Shown: positions 1-6,491 of the stretch, in pieces
Numbering within the stretch: the stretch's first letter is position 1
Layout: each line of letters opens with the position of its first letter
NCBI GenBank assembly: GCA_029777735.1
Contig: JAKORR010000335.1
Location: forward strand, 1-8,425
Direction of reading: 5' to 3'
DNA from: Armatimonadota bacterium
Lineage (GTDB): Bacteria > Armatimonadota > Zipacnadia > Zipacnadales > FEN-943
Length of the DNA: 8,425 nucleotides
Made by a program: the position numbers and the translations under genes
The notes under the pieces: model-generated
Databases searched by the model: none
Seen by the model: only the letters and a program-made list of their open reading frames with translations
Told to the model about the DNA's origin: nothing

Positions 1-10
1 AGGGAGAACT

Positions 11-706
11 TCAGGGTCCAGGAGGTAGGCCGGGTAGCGAGGTTAGAGCTGTGAGAGGCTCCTTGCTCTGTTTGCGAGCTGTCTGTAGCACACTGGCAAG
101 GGTGCCGTAGGCTTCGGCGCCCCAAGTGGAGCGGAAGCCGCCAGAAACTTTGCGATGCACCACCGGCTTGCGGAAGGCCCGCTCCGTGGTGTTGTTGTCA
201 GGAGGCACATCTTAGCGGAAGGTGAAGAGGCTGCAACGATGCTTGCGGTAGTGTTTCTGCAGGCGTCGCCCAGTATCCGCTCGATGATGTGGCGCCTCGA
301 CTGTCGGTAAGCAGATGGAAGCTGACTGCGGCGTCTCGAACACCCAGTGCCAGCGATTGTTGCCGCCCACGCGCGCCCCGGTCTCGTCGCAGCCGATCAC
401 TGGGCTGGCCCGGATGGTTTGAGCAATCCTCTCCACCTCCGGCTGCAGGCTGGCGGCGGCACACTGGATAATATTGGCGATGGCGCCCTGGTTCAGGTGC
501 AGGCCGAAGACCTGCTTCATCAGTTTTTCCAGGCGGTCGCGGGAGATAGGCTGCACGTGCTGCAGATAGGCTCCCGGCGCCTCGAGGTGCTCGATGCGTG
601 CCTGCTGCGGCTCAAGGATCTTCTGGATCTCCTGCTGGCGCAGGATGACCTCGATCAGATCGTCCGTCGACAGTTGCTCAAGCTGTCTGCCGCTCATGCG
701 CGGCAT
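11..706 (-). pseudogene. Decayed IS66-family transposase (TnpC-like)
   Basis: This is a remnant of the DDE transposase of an IS66-type insertion sequence. Reading leftwards from ATG 706 (AGGA about 9 nt upstream), it shows the usual N-terminal helix (LSTDDLIEVILRQQ.. then ARIEHLEA). It then jumps straight to the RDRLEKLMKQVFGLHLNQGAIANI segment, so the zinc-binding middle is missing. The first catalytic Asp lies in CDETGARVGG. Near 325 and 298 the likely reading (SFHLLTDS, then SRRHIIERILGDA) moves through the other two frames. A second deletion of roughly 100 or more residues then joins to LQKHYRKHRCSLFTFR. After an in-frame TAA (212-214) the same frame resumes as DVPPDNNTTERAFR..VVHRKVSGGF, the typical IS66 C-terminus with the catalytic Glu, and ends at 11. 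The second catalytic Asp (normally around SDFY) is absent, so it should be inactive. Terminal inverted repeats were not identified. Confidence 0.88.
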
Positions 707-757
707 GGCGGCGATTCCTGGTGCGATGTTGACTGAGGATGTGGGCTTCAAGCATTC

Positions 758-777
758 CCGCGCGAGAAGTTGCGCGG
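758..777. repeat. Short GC-rich inverted repeat
   Basis: CCGCGC (758-763) and GCGCGG (772-777) form a perfect 6-bp stem around an 8-base loop. No T-run follows on either strand, so it does not look like a standard intrinsic terminator. It sits between the transposase remnant and the start of the 859 gene. It could be part of the old element's end or a chance palindrome in GC-rich DNA. Confidence 0.35.
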
Positions 778-799
778 TGCCCTTGGCATTTTTGCGGGT

Positions 800-814
800 G
801 GGTATACTTTACCC
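800..814 (+). promoter_or_regulatory. Possible -10 element within a small palindrome
   Basis: TATACT at 803-808 is a good -10-like hexamer about 50 bp before the start codon at 859. TTGGCA (783-788) is the nearest -35-like match, but the 14-bp spacing is short, so the promoter call is tentative. The hexamer is embedded in GGGTA-N5-TACCC (800-804 and 810-814). A regulator bound to this dyad would cover the -10, which is an inference only. Confidence 0.35.
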
Positions 815-858
815 CAAGATAGGCCACAGAAGGTAAGAAATTATGGAGGCAAAGTGTC

Positions 859-2580
859 ATGCGGCGTGGCTTTACCCTCATTGAGTTGCTGGTGGTAATC
901 GCGATCCTGGCGGCCATTCTGTTCCCGGTCTTCGCCAACGCAGGCGACAAGGCTTTGCCCCAGTGGCCGGCGATCTTCGACTTCAGCAAACCCGTCCCGG
1001 GTTTGGAGCTTCACCAGGCTACAGTGGACGACGGCCTGCTTCGGTGCGACGCCACCAAGCAGGCATGGGCATCCATCCCCCTCCCCCCACAGGCCTGTGA
1101 GACGAAAAATCTGCGCCTCTCCGCACGCTTCAGGCTGGACCACCTGGCCGCAGGCCAGGTGCCGGCCATGATCTTTGGCCGCGCGGCACTCTACGTCCTC
1201 AGCGACGGTCGCCCCCTAGGTCTTTTCTGGAACGGCCCCCAGCACTCCGGGCTGCGCGGCGAGGTCAAGATCGAACCGGGCCAGTGGTACGAAATGATCC
1301 TGGACTACCGCGAAGGAGGCCTGCTCAGTCTATACCTCAACGGCGAGCTGGTGGCCCGGCGCCTCGCCCTGGCTCCCCTCCAACCCGGCGAAAACAGGCT
1401 AGTCCTGGGGCGCTGGCAGTGGCAGGAAAAGGGCCAGTGGCAATATAGCTACCTGAAGGGCAGCGTGCAGTGGGTAAAGGTGGAGGAATCGTCGGCACCC
1501 ACACTGGCCTCCCTTGAACTCCCTCTCCACCTCGCGAAACACGTGAGCTGGGGCGACATCATCCTCGAAGGCCAAGCCACCGACAAGGACAGCATCCGGG
1601 CCCTGCTGCAGGACGCCGCCGACAAGGGCTTCGAGGAGATCCACTGGCGGCTCTCCGCTGCCGTCATCCGCGACTACCATCAACGTTCGCCTGAGGAAAC
1701 TTGGCCAGCCTACATACGGCGCTACTACCAGATTGTGGATTCGGTCTACGCAAGCTTCGACCCCATCGCCGAAGCCTGCAAGATAGGTCACGAGCTGGGC
1801 CTGCAAATGCTCGGCTGGCTGACGATCTTCGATGAGGGAGCACCTCCGTCGGTACTCTATGCAGGCAGCGTGCCCTTCCCGTGGCAATCCAAGTTCACCA
1901 TCGAGCACCCCGAGTACCTGGTCCGCGACAAACAGGGTACGCCCCACTGGGGAGTGCTCGAATATGCCTACCCCGAGGCTAGGCGGTACATGGTGGCCCA
2001 GATTGTGGACTACGCCCAACGCTACGACCTGGACGGCATCTTCATCTCGACCCGTACTCATTCGCCGCCCGCCCAGGACGCTGACCGCTTCGGGTTCAAC
2101 TCCCCCATCGTGGAGGCTTACCGCGAACGCTACGGCCAGGACCTACTGGGCGAGAACTTCGACCGGGACTCCTGGCGGCGGCTGCGCGGCGAGCAGGTCA
2201 CCAAGCTGCTGCGTGAGCTGCGGGCCGCCATGCCGGAGGGCAAACGTATCGCCATCGGGATACCCCGTGGCGACTGGTTCGGCCCACCCTATGGCAATAT
2301 GTACATCGACTGGCGCACGTGGGTTGCGGAGGGCCTGATAAACGAGCTGGTGATCGGCGAAATTTCAGGTAAGGGCCTCTATCCTGACGTGAAAGACTAC
2401 AGGGGCTATATCTTTGACCAGGAGGCAGGCCTCGGCCTGCGTCCTCTACTAGAAGACGTCGAAAAGGTCTTCGGCCCGCCCTGCCGCGAGCACGGCGTCA
2501 GACTCTATGTCCAGGGCATGGACGGCAGCCCCGCCTTCTGGAAGCAACTTGAAGAAGGAACCTGCGGCCTTCGCATGTAG
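859..2580 (+). CDS. Pilin-leader protein with LamG-like and glycosidase-like domains
   Basis: The 573-residue product begins with a type IV prepilin-style leader: a short basic stretch (RR), G4 before F5 with E9 at mature position +5, and a hydrophobic helix to about residue 26. Residues about 40-210 look like a concanavalin/LamG-type beta-sandwich (FDFSKPVPGLEL.., LSLYLNGELVARR, LVLGRW..). Residues about 225-573 resemble the TIM-barrel domain of putative family-10-like glycosyl hydrolases common in Armatimonadota and Planctomycetes: IHWRLSAAVI, LGLQMLGWLTIFDEG, LDGIFISTRTHS, FNSPIVEAYRERYG and SWRRLRGEQVTKLLRELR. The likely role is binding and cleaving a polysaccharide outside the cytoplasm, but the substrate is unknown and catalytic acids cannot be assigned by eye. 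Start ATG 859 has GGAGG at 845-849 (9-nt spacing). The leader lacks three residues of the usual VIAIIAILAA core, and an alternative A-x-A cleavage site (ANA, 26-28) follows it. The gene appears to be monocistronic. Confidence 0.82.
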   Translation: MRRGFTLIELLVVIAILAAILFPVFANAGDKALPQWPAIFDFSKPVPGLELHQATVDDGLLRCDATKQAWASIPLPPQACETKNLRLSARFRLDHLAAGQVPAMIFGRAALYVLSDGRPLGLFWNGPQHSGLRGEVKIEPGQWYEMILDYREGGLLSLYLNGELVARRLALAPLQPGENRLVLGRWQWQEKGQWQYSYLKGSVQWVKVEESSAPTLASLELPLHLAKHVSWGDIILEGQATDKDSIRALLQDAADKGFEEIHWRLSAAVIRDYHQRSPEETWPAYIRRYYQIVDSVYASFDPIAEACKIGHELGLQMLGWLTIFDEGAPPSVLYAGSVPFPWQSKFTIEHPEYLVRDKQGTPHWGVLEYAYPEARRYMVAQIVDYAQRYDLDGIFISTRTHSPPAQDADRFGFNSPIVEAYRERYGQDLLGENFDRDSWRRLRGEQVTKLLRELRAAMPEGKRIAIGIPRGDWFGPPYGNMYIDWRTWVAEGLINELVIGEISGKGLYPDVKDYRGYIFDQEAGLGLRPLLEDVEKVFGPPCREHGVRLYVQGMDGSPAFWKQLEEGTCGLRM

Positions 2581-2655
2581 CACGCGTCCTTCCCGCACCA
2601 AACAGCCGCGTCCCAATGCCCGCGCCGAGACCTCCGCCCGTCGCGATCGTCTTCC

Positions 2656-3354
2656 CTAGCGCCTAAACATCTGGTAGTCCATGGGCTGCAAGCCCGCAGC
2701 GCTTACCAAGTCTGCGGCTAAGCGCAGCATTTCCTGCCGCTGATGCGCCAGCGCCACGCCGCTGCCTGGGATAATCCCCAGCAGATAGCGCTCGGCCCCG
2801 ACCCGCGGAATATTATCCGCAACCGCCCACGTCGCAAGCTGTGCTGCCGGATGCGCTGGCCTCTCCGCATCTATAAGCTGAGCCAGCCGTGTCAGCGCGT
2901 CGTTGGCCGGCGGTAGGATGGCCATCCGGTCGTTGAAGGTAGGCGCGGGCTTGTTGAAGTCGGTGCAGAGGGCTGTAAGCGTGAGGCGAACGGTGGGCGT
3001 GAACTCGAGTCGTGCGATAGTCGAACGGCTGCCCATCATGCCTTGCCGTCCGCCGCCTCTCTGTCCAAACTGCTCAAAGCGCGGACGACGGCCTCCCTGC
3101 TGGCCTCCGTAGCCCTGCCCCAGGTCTCCGAACTGTGCTACCCGAAACCGACTGCCGGCCGGAATCACAATCTCCGTAGGACCGCCGGGTAGGCGCTCGA
3201 TGACTGCCGTGACCGACGAGTCGCCGTTCCCGCGGAACTCGGCCAGGATCGACCCCTCCTGCAGCGCGGTAAAAATGTCCACACGCTGGGCCAAGGCGCC
3301 CGACGCAAACACCATGGGAACCACAGCCATGAGGCCAAGCCGGACTGCTCTCAC
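2656..3354 (-). CDS. Small secreted protein of unknown function
   Basis: I do not recognise a family for this 232-residue product. It starts with a convincing signal peptide: basic VRAVR, a hydrophobic core, and an ALA site near residue 22 before QRVDIF. Next comes a region of predicted beta-strands (residues 24-75), then a Gly/Arg/Gln-rich segment (about 78-110) that reads as a flexible or disordered linker. A second conserved-looking part carries the single Cys130 (LTALCTDFNKPAPT) and AQLATWAVADNIPR (171-184), with a helical C-terminus. GTG 3354 is chosen because GGAGG lies 10 nt upstream and the signal peptide follows at once. The open frame continues to 3549, but that extension is Arg/Gly-rich with no such features. 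The gene is convergent with the glycosidase-like gene and divergent from the protease operon. It is probably periplasmic or surface-exposed. Confidence 0.68.
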   Translation of the reverse strand: MRAVRLGLMAVVPMVFASGALAQRVDIFTALQEGSILAEFRGNGDSSVTAVIERLPGGPTEIVIPAGSRFRVAQFGDLGQGYGGQQGGRRPRFEQFGQRGGGRQGMMGSRSTIARLEFTPTVRLTLTALCTDFNKPAPTFNDRMAILPPANDALTRLAQLIDAERPAHPAAQLATWAVADNIPRVGAERYLLGIIPGSGVALAHQRQEMLRLAADLVSAAGLQPMDYQMFRR

Positions 3355-3364
3355 CGTAATCACA

Positions 3365-3369
3365 CCTCC
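3365..3369 (-). promoter_or_regulatory. Ribosome binding site that sets the GTG start
   Basis: Read on the minus strand, GGAGG (extended GGAGGTG) precedes GTG 3354 by 10 nt. No comparable site is seen before the upstream in-frame ATG codons, which would place about 65 residues of unlikely sequence ahead of a clear signal peptide. This site therefore decides the start of the secreted protein. Confidence 0.65.
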
Positions 3370-3447
3370 AGAGCACCAGCTCGCCAGCAATACCCCAGAA
3401 GGCTCGCCGGCGGTCGCCGGGATCCAAGGTTTGGACGAATGACTAGA

Positions 3448-3482
3448 CCCGATAGTTCCCCTAGTTTCCCCTAATCTCCCCC
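3448..3482 (-). other. Potential G-quadruplex-forming motif
   Basis: On the minus strand this reads G5-N6-G4-N6-G4-N7-G3, with loops AGATTA, AAACTA and AACTATC. It satisfies the common G3+N1-7 rule for a four-run quadruplex. It lies about 95-130 bp upstream of the GTG start of the secreted-protein gene, on that gene's coding strand, so it could form in DNA or in a 5' leader RNA. The first three runs are also an imperfect tandem repeat of about 10 bp (TAGGGGAAAC-like). Function is unproven. Confidence 0.5.
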
Positions 3483-3533
3483 TCCGGCCGCGTATCCTCG
3501 CCCCAAGTCTGGTAAATAGAACAAGTTCCATGG

Positions 3534-3539
3534 TATACT
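3534..3539 (+). promoter_or_regulatory. Possible -10 element of the protease/nad operon
   Basis: TATACT occurs in the context GGTATACTT, the same nine bases that precede the 859 gene (801-809). No good -35 sits at 16-18 bp upstream. If it is used, the leader to the rhomboid start would be about 125 nt. This is a weak call. Confidence 0.25.
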
Positions 3540-3668
3540 TGCTCCGCAAAACAGACTATGGTTGCATCGCCCCTTGCTAAACCGAAGGGGCGTTGCGTTG
3601 GTGGGTCAATCCGGGTTGCGTCAGCCCCCCCAGGGCGGCAGCTGGATCCCAAACGTGGTTTTAGGTCA

Positions 3669-4367
3669 ATGATACCTATACGCGACAATGTGCCCAGTCG
3701 TACGTATCCACTCGTCAACATTCTGCTGATCTGGGCCAACTTCATCGCTTTCTCCGTGGAGCTGAGCTGCTCAGACCTGCAGAGCTTCATCATGCAATGG
3801 GGCCTGGTACCGGCCCGGTTAGTGCAGGAGGGCCTGACACCCGCGGTCATCGCGACCTTCTTCACAAGCATGTTCCTCCACGGCGGCTGGATGCACCTCT
3901 TGGGGAATATGTGGTTCCTCTACATCTTCGGCGACAACGTGGAGGACCGCCTTGGACACTTCCGGTATCTGGTCTTCTACCTGCTCTGCGGGTTGGTCGC
4001 AAGCCTCGTCCAGATCTTCGCCGGCGGTGCCTCGGAGGTGCCTCTAGTCGGCGCCAGCGGGGCCATAGCCGGCGTCCTGGGCGGCTATTTCCTCCTCTTC
4101 CCTCTGGCACGGGTGGCGTCGCTTGTCTGGTTCTTCTGGATCATCGACGTCATCGAGATACCCGCCATCACCTTCCTCGGCTTCTGGTTCATCCTACAGT
4201 TCTTCTCGGGCGTAGCCTCGCTGCCTCTGGCGGCCACCAGCGGAGGTGGAGTGGCCTGGTGGGCACACATCGGCGGCTTCCTATGTGGTCTGTTTCTCGT
4301 AAGGTTTCTCTGCCAACGCCGGGAGCAGTGCCGCTATCCTTACGACGTTATCCCCTCGCGGTGGTAG
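3669..4367 (+). CDS. Rhomboid-family intramembrane serine protease
   Basis: The 232-residue polytopic membrane protein has the rhomboid hallmarks. These are HGGWMHLLGNMWFLYIFG (71-88, including His76 and Asn80), the nucleophile Ser130 in GASGAIAGV, and the catalytic His200 in WWAHIGGFLCG on a later helix. Hydrophobic segments run at about 14-30, 62-88, 100-117, 128-145, 148-180 and 195-212. The enzyme cleaves substrates inside the membrane next to helix-breaking residues. The N-terminus MIPIRDNVPSRTYPLVN matches the usual start of the bacterial IPLRD-type rhomboids, so ATG 3669 is preferred to the open frame from 3558. Its Shine-Dalgarno is weak (AGG only 3 nt upstream). It is the first gene of a probable operon, 37 bp ahead of the SDH-type protease. 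Substrates cannot be inferred. Confidence 0.93.
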   Translation: MIPIRDNVPSRTYPLVNILLIWANFIAFSVELSCSDLQSFIMQWGLVPARLVQEGLTPAVIATFFTSMFLHGGWMHLLGNMWFLYIFGDNVEDRLGHFRYLVFYLLCGLVASLVQIFAGGASEVPLVGASGAIAGVLGGYFLLFPLARVASLVWFFWIIDVIEIPAITFLGFWFILQFFSGVASLPLAATSGGGVAWWAHIGGFLCGLFLVRFLCQRREQCRYPYDVIPSRW

Positions 4368-4404
4368 AACACAACGGCTCTTAGTAGCCTTGGAGATGAG
4401 GCTC

Positions 4405-5253
4405 ATGGACTTCCTCACACAACTTATCTGGTTCGTGATCCTCGCCAGCCTCTTTACGCCCCTCATACAAAAGAGGCTGCTTGAAGGCGCGCGGCTGCGG
4501 ATGCTGCAGGCTCTCGAACAAAAACGCAGCAGCCGTGTCATCGCCCTGATACACCGCCAGGAGTCAATGTCGCTGCTTGGCATGCCGGTGTTCCGCTACA
4601 TCGACATCGACGACTCGGAGGATGTGCTGCGCGCGGTGCGGATGACCCCCGACGATATGCCCATCGACATGGTCCTGCACACGCCGGGAGGCCTGGTCAT
4701 CGCTGCCGAGCAGATCGCCATGGCGCTCTGCCGCCACCCGGCGAAGGTGACGGTCTTCGTCCCCCACTACGCGCTCTCAGGCGGCACGCTCATCGCGCTC
4801 GCGGCCGACGAGATAGTGATGGACGAGGACGCCGTGCTTGGTCCCCTGGACCCCCAGCTTGGCGAATACCCGGCGGCCTCTGTGTTGCGCGCTGTCGCAT
4901 GTAAGCCCGTCGCCGAAATCGACGACCGTACTCTCATCCTCGCGGACGTGGCGGAAAAGGCTCTGCGTCAGGTGCGCAGCTTTGTCGAGTGCCTGCTGGC
5001 GAAGAAAATGGATGCCGAAAAAGCCGCCCAACTGGCCGAAATGCTGACAGACGGCCACTGGACCCACGATTACCCGATTACCCTGGAAGAAGCCCGAGAA
5101 CTGGGCTTGCACGTCTCCAATGGTCTGCCAGACCTTGTCCATCGGCTAATGGCCCTGTATCCTCAGCCGGCCCAGCGCCGGCCTTCTGTCCAGTACATCC
5201 CGGTGCCCTACGGTGACCGTAACGTGCCACCGGTGCCGAAATCCGAGCAGTAG
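4405..5253 (+). CDS. SDH/Clp-fold membrane-bound serine protease
   Basis: The 282-residue protein belongs to the SDH (serine dehydrogenase proteinase) family of Clp-fold, SppA-related proteases. A single N-terminal hydrophobic helix (5-20) anchors it. The conserved core follows: SSRVIALIHRQESMSLLG, RYIDIDDSEDVLRA, PIDMVLHTPGG (oxyanion region, 93-96), FVPHYALSGGTLIALAADEI with the probable nucleophile Ser125, and VLGPLDPQLG. Lys185 in DVAEKALRQ, about 60 residues beyond the Ser, could play the general-base role that Lys has in SppA. Family naming instead suggests a Ser/Asp/His set, for which His219 and His221 are candidates. ATG 4405 is chosen because GGAG lies 9 nt upstream and the helix starts there; TTG 4390 and ATG 4396 are in-frame alternatives. 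The Pro-rich tail (254-282) is not conserved-looking. It is likely part of membrane protein quality control. Confidence 0.9.
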   Translation: MDFLTQLIWFVILASLFTPLIQKRLLEGARLRMLQALEQKRSSRVIALIHRQESMSLLGMPVFRYIDIDDSEDVLRAVRMTPDDMPIDMVLHTPGGLVIAAEQIAMALCRHPAKVTVFVPHYALSGGTLIALAADEIVMDEDAVLGPLDPQLGEYPAASVLRAVACKPVAEIDDRTLILADVAEKALRQVRSFVECLLAKKMDAEKAAQLAEMLTDGHWTHDYPITLEEARELGLHVSNGLPDLVHRLMALYPQPAQRRPSVQYIPVPYGDRNVPPVPKSEQ

Positions 5254-5296
5254 CACCCACAGGTATTCGCGGACGCTGCGAGCCATTGAGCTCTGC

Positions 5297-5303
5297 AAGG
5301 AGG
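5297..5303 (+). promoter_or_regulatory. Ribosome binding site that sets a TTG start
   Basis: AAGGAGG, a full-strength Shine-Dalgarno, ends 8 nt before TTG 5312. The protein then begins IYLDNAATT, exactly where cysteine desulfurases normally begin. The longer in-frame reading from 5213 would overlap the preceding gene and add 33 residues unlike the family. Confidence 0.85.
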
Positions 5304-5311
5304 CATCGAGT

Positions 5312-6487
5312 TTGATATATCTTGATAATGCCGCGACTACAGCCGTTGACCCCGAAGTACGTGAGGCCTTGCTCCCGTACCTGACGGACGAATACGGCAA
5401 CCCCAACAGCATCTATGAGTTGGGCCGTCGCGCCCGCCGGGCAGTCGAGCGGTCCCGCGAGACCGTGGCAGCCTACCTGAAGGCCGACCCCAGCGAGATT
5501 ATCTTCACCGGTGGTGGAAGCGAGGCTGACAACCTCGCTATCAAGGGCGTTGCCTCCGTCCTGCGTGACAAGGGCCGGCACATCATCACCTCAACCATCG
5601 AACACCACGCCGTGCTCCACGCCTGCAAAGCCCTAGAGCGTGACGGCTTCCGCGTCACTTACCTCCCGGTCGACGAGCACGGCTTGGTCTCGCCCGAGGC
5701 CCTGCGAGAGGCCCTCGCCGACGACACCATCCTCGTCACCATCATGCACGCCAACAACGAGATCGGCACCGTCGAGCCCATCGAGGAGCTTGGCGCCCTG
5801 TGCCGCGAGCGCGGCGTGCTTTTCCACACTGACGCCGTGCAGAGCTTCGGCAAACTCCCCCTGGACGTGAAGGCCCTGCCCGTAGACCTGCTGGCAGCCA
5901 GCGCCCACAAGTTCCACGGCCCCAAGGGTGTGGGCTTCCTGTGGGTGCGCCGCGGTCTACGGCTGCACCCTCTCATCGACGGCGGAGGGCAGGAACGGGG
6001 CCTGCGCAGCGGCACGGAGAACGTGGCAGGCATCGTAGGCCTGGGCCGCGCCGTCGAGCTGCTTTCTCAGCAGGGCGCCGCCGATGCCGAGCGTACCAGT
6101 GCCCTTGGCCGCCGCCTGATGAGCGCTATCCCAGAAAGAGTCCCCCACGTGATCGTCACGGGCCACCCCGACCAGCGGCTCCACAACATCGCCAGCTTTT
6201 GCATCCGATTCATCGAAGGCGAAGCCATCCTCCTGGGTCTAGACGCCGAAGGCATCTGCGCCTCCAGTGGCTCGGCCTGTACTTCCGGCTCCCTCGAACC
6301 CTCGCACGTATTACTAGCGCTGGGCCTCCCCCACGAAATCGCTCACGGCTCGCTGCGTCTCAGCTTGGGCCGCGAAAATACCGAGGCCGAGATTGATCAG
6401 GTGCTTGAGGTGCTCCCCAAGGTGGTAGCCCGGCTGCGTGAAATGTCTCCCCTGTGGACCGACGCGCGGCGGAGAGGAGAGGTTTGA
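5312..6487 (+). CDS. nifS: Cysteine desulfurase (NifS/IscS family)
   Basis: This PLP enzyme takes sulfur from L-cysteine, yielding alanine and a protein persulfide used for Fe-S cluster building. The 391-residue sequence (TTG start) has all the landmarks of class V aminotransferases of the NifS/IscS group. These are YLDNAATT at the N-terminus, GGGSEADNLAIKG, EHHAVLHAC with the PLP-stacking His98, NNEIGTVEPI, HTDAVQ with Asp174, and SAHKFHGPKG with the PLP-lysine Lys200. GLRSGTENV follows, and the persulfide Cys323 lies in SSGSACTSG, the long-loop group I form. Length is normal. No IscU/NifU scaffold gene is next to it. Instead nadA follows after 4 bp, and its Shine-Dalgarno lies inside the last codons of this gene, so the two are probably translated together. 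That context suggests a main duty of supplying the NadA cluster, comparable to the nifS-type gene beside nad genes in B. subtilis. A general housekeeping role is also possible. Confidence 0.96.
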   Translation: MIYLDNAATTAVDPEVREALLPYLTDEYGNPNSIYELGRRARRAVERSRETVAAYLKADPSEIIFTGGGSEADNLAIKGVASVLRDKGRHIITSTIEHHAVLHACKALERDGFRVTYLPVDEHGLVSPEALREALADDTILVTIMHANNEIGTVEPIEELGALCRERGVLFHTDAVQSFGKLPLDVKALPVDLLAASAHKFHGPKGVGFLWVRRGLRLHPLIDGGGQERGLRSGTENVAGIVGLGRAVELLSQQGAADAERTSALGRRLMSAIPERVPHVIVTGHPDQRLHNIASFCIRFIEGEAILLGLDAEGICASSGSACTSGSLEPSHVLLALGLPHEIAHGSLRLSLGRENTEAEIDQVLEVLPKVVARLREMSPLWTDARRRGEV

Positions 6488-6491
6488 GACG

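Larger units (their letters stand above)
3355..3668. other. Divergent intergenic region
   Basis: This is the 314-bp region between the divergently transcribed secreted-protein gene and the rhomboid operon. It should hold promoters for both. It contains the minus-strand G-run motif at 3448-3482 and a plus-strand TATACT at 3534-3539 without a convincing -35. GTTGCGT also occurs twice at about 3593 and 3615. An open frame runs from 3558 into the rhomboid gene, but its first 37 residues lack a Shine-Dalgarno and any family character. I see no RNA gene and no hairpin terminator. Confidence 0.6.

Noticed and set aside
678..989. Minus-strand frame spanning the transposase start and the 859 gene start
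   Set aside because: There is no family resemblance. It crosses the plus-strand Shine-Dalgarno and pilin leader and the true transposase start at 706.
1399..2061. 220-codon minus-strand open frame opposite the glycosidase-like gene
   Set aside because: It has no recognisable domain. Long antisense frames are expected in GC-rich DNA, and the plus strand encodes clear domains here.
2581..2655. Possible terminator between the convergent genes
   Set aside because: I looked for a hairpin with a T-run on either strand and found none convincing.
3355..3549. N-terminal extension of the secreted protein back to an ATG at 3549
   Set aside because: It adds about 65 Arg/Gly-rich residues before a complete signal peptide. 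GTG 3354 has its own GGAGG, while the ATG has none.
3558..3668. Longer rhomboid reading starting at ATG 3558
   Set aside because: The first 37 residues have no family match or ribosome site, and the usual rhomboid start MIPIRDNVPSR begins at 3669.
3797..4384. 195-codon plus-strand frame overlapping the rhomboid gene
   Set aside because: It is an Arg/Pro/Gly-rich shadow frame with no motifs, while the overlapping frame has the full rhomboid signature.
5213..5311. Cysteine desulfurase starting at 5213 inside the preceding gene
   Set aside because: AAGGAGG before TTG 5312 and the family-typical IYLDNAATT start make the 33-residue extension unlikely.
6438..6491. NadA starting at ATG 6438 within nifS
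   Set aside because: The extra 18 residues are an out-of-frame reading of the nifS end, and ATG 6492 has a strong ribosome site at the right distance.
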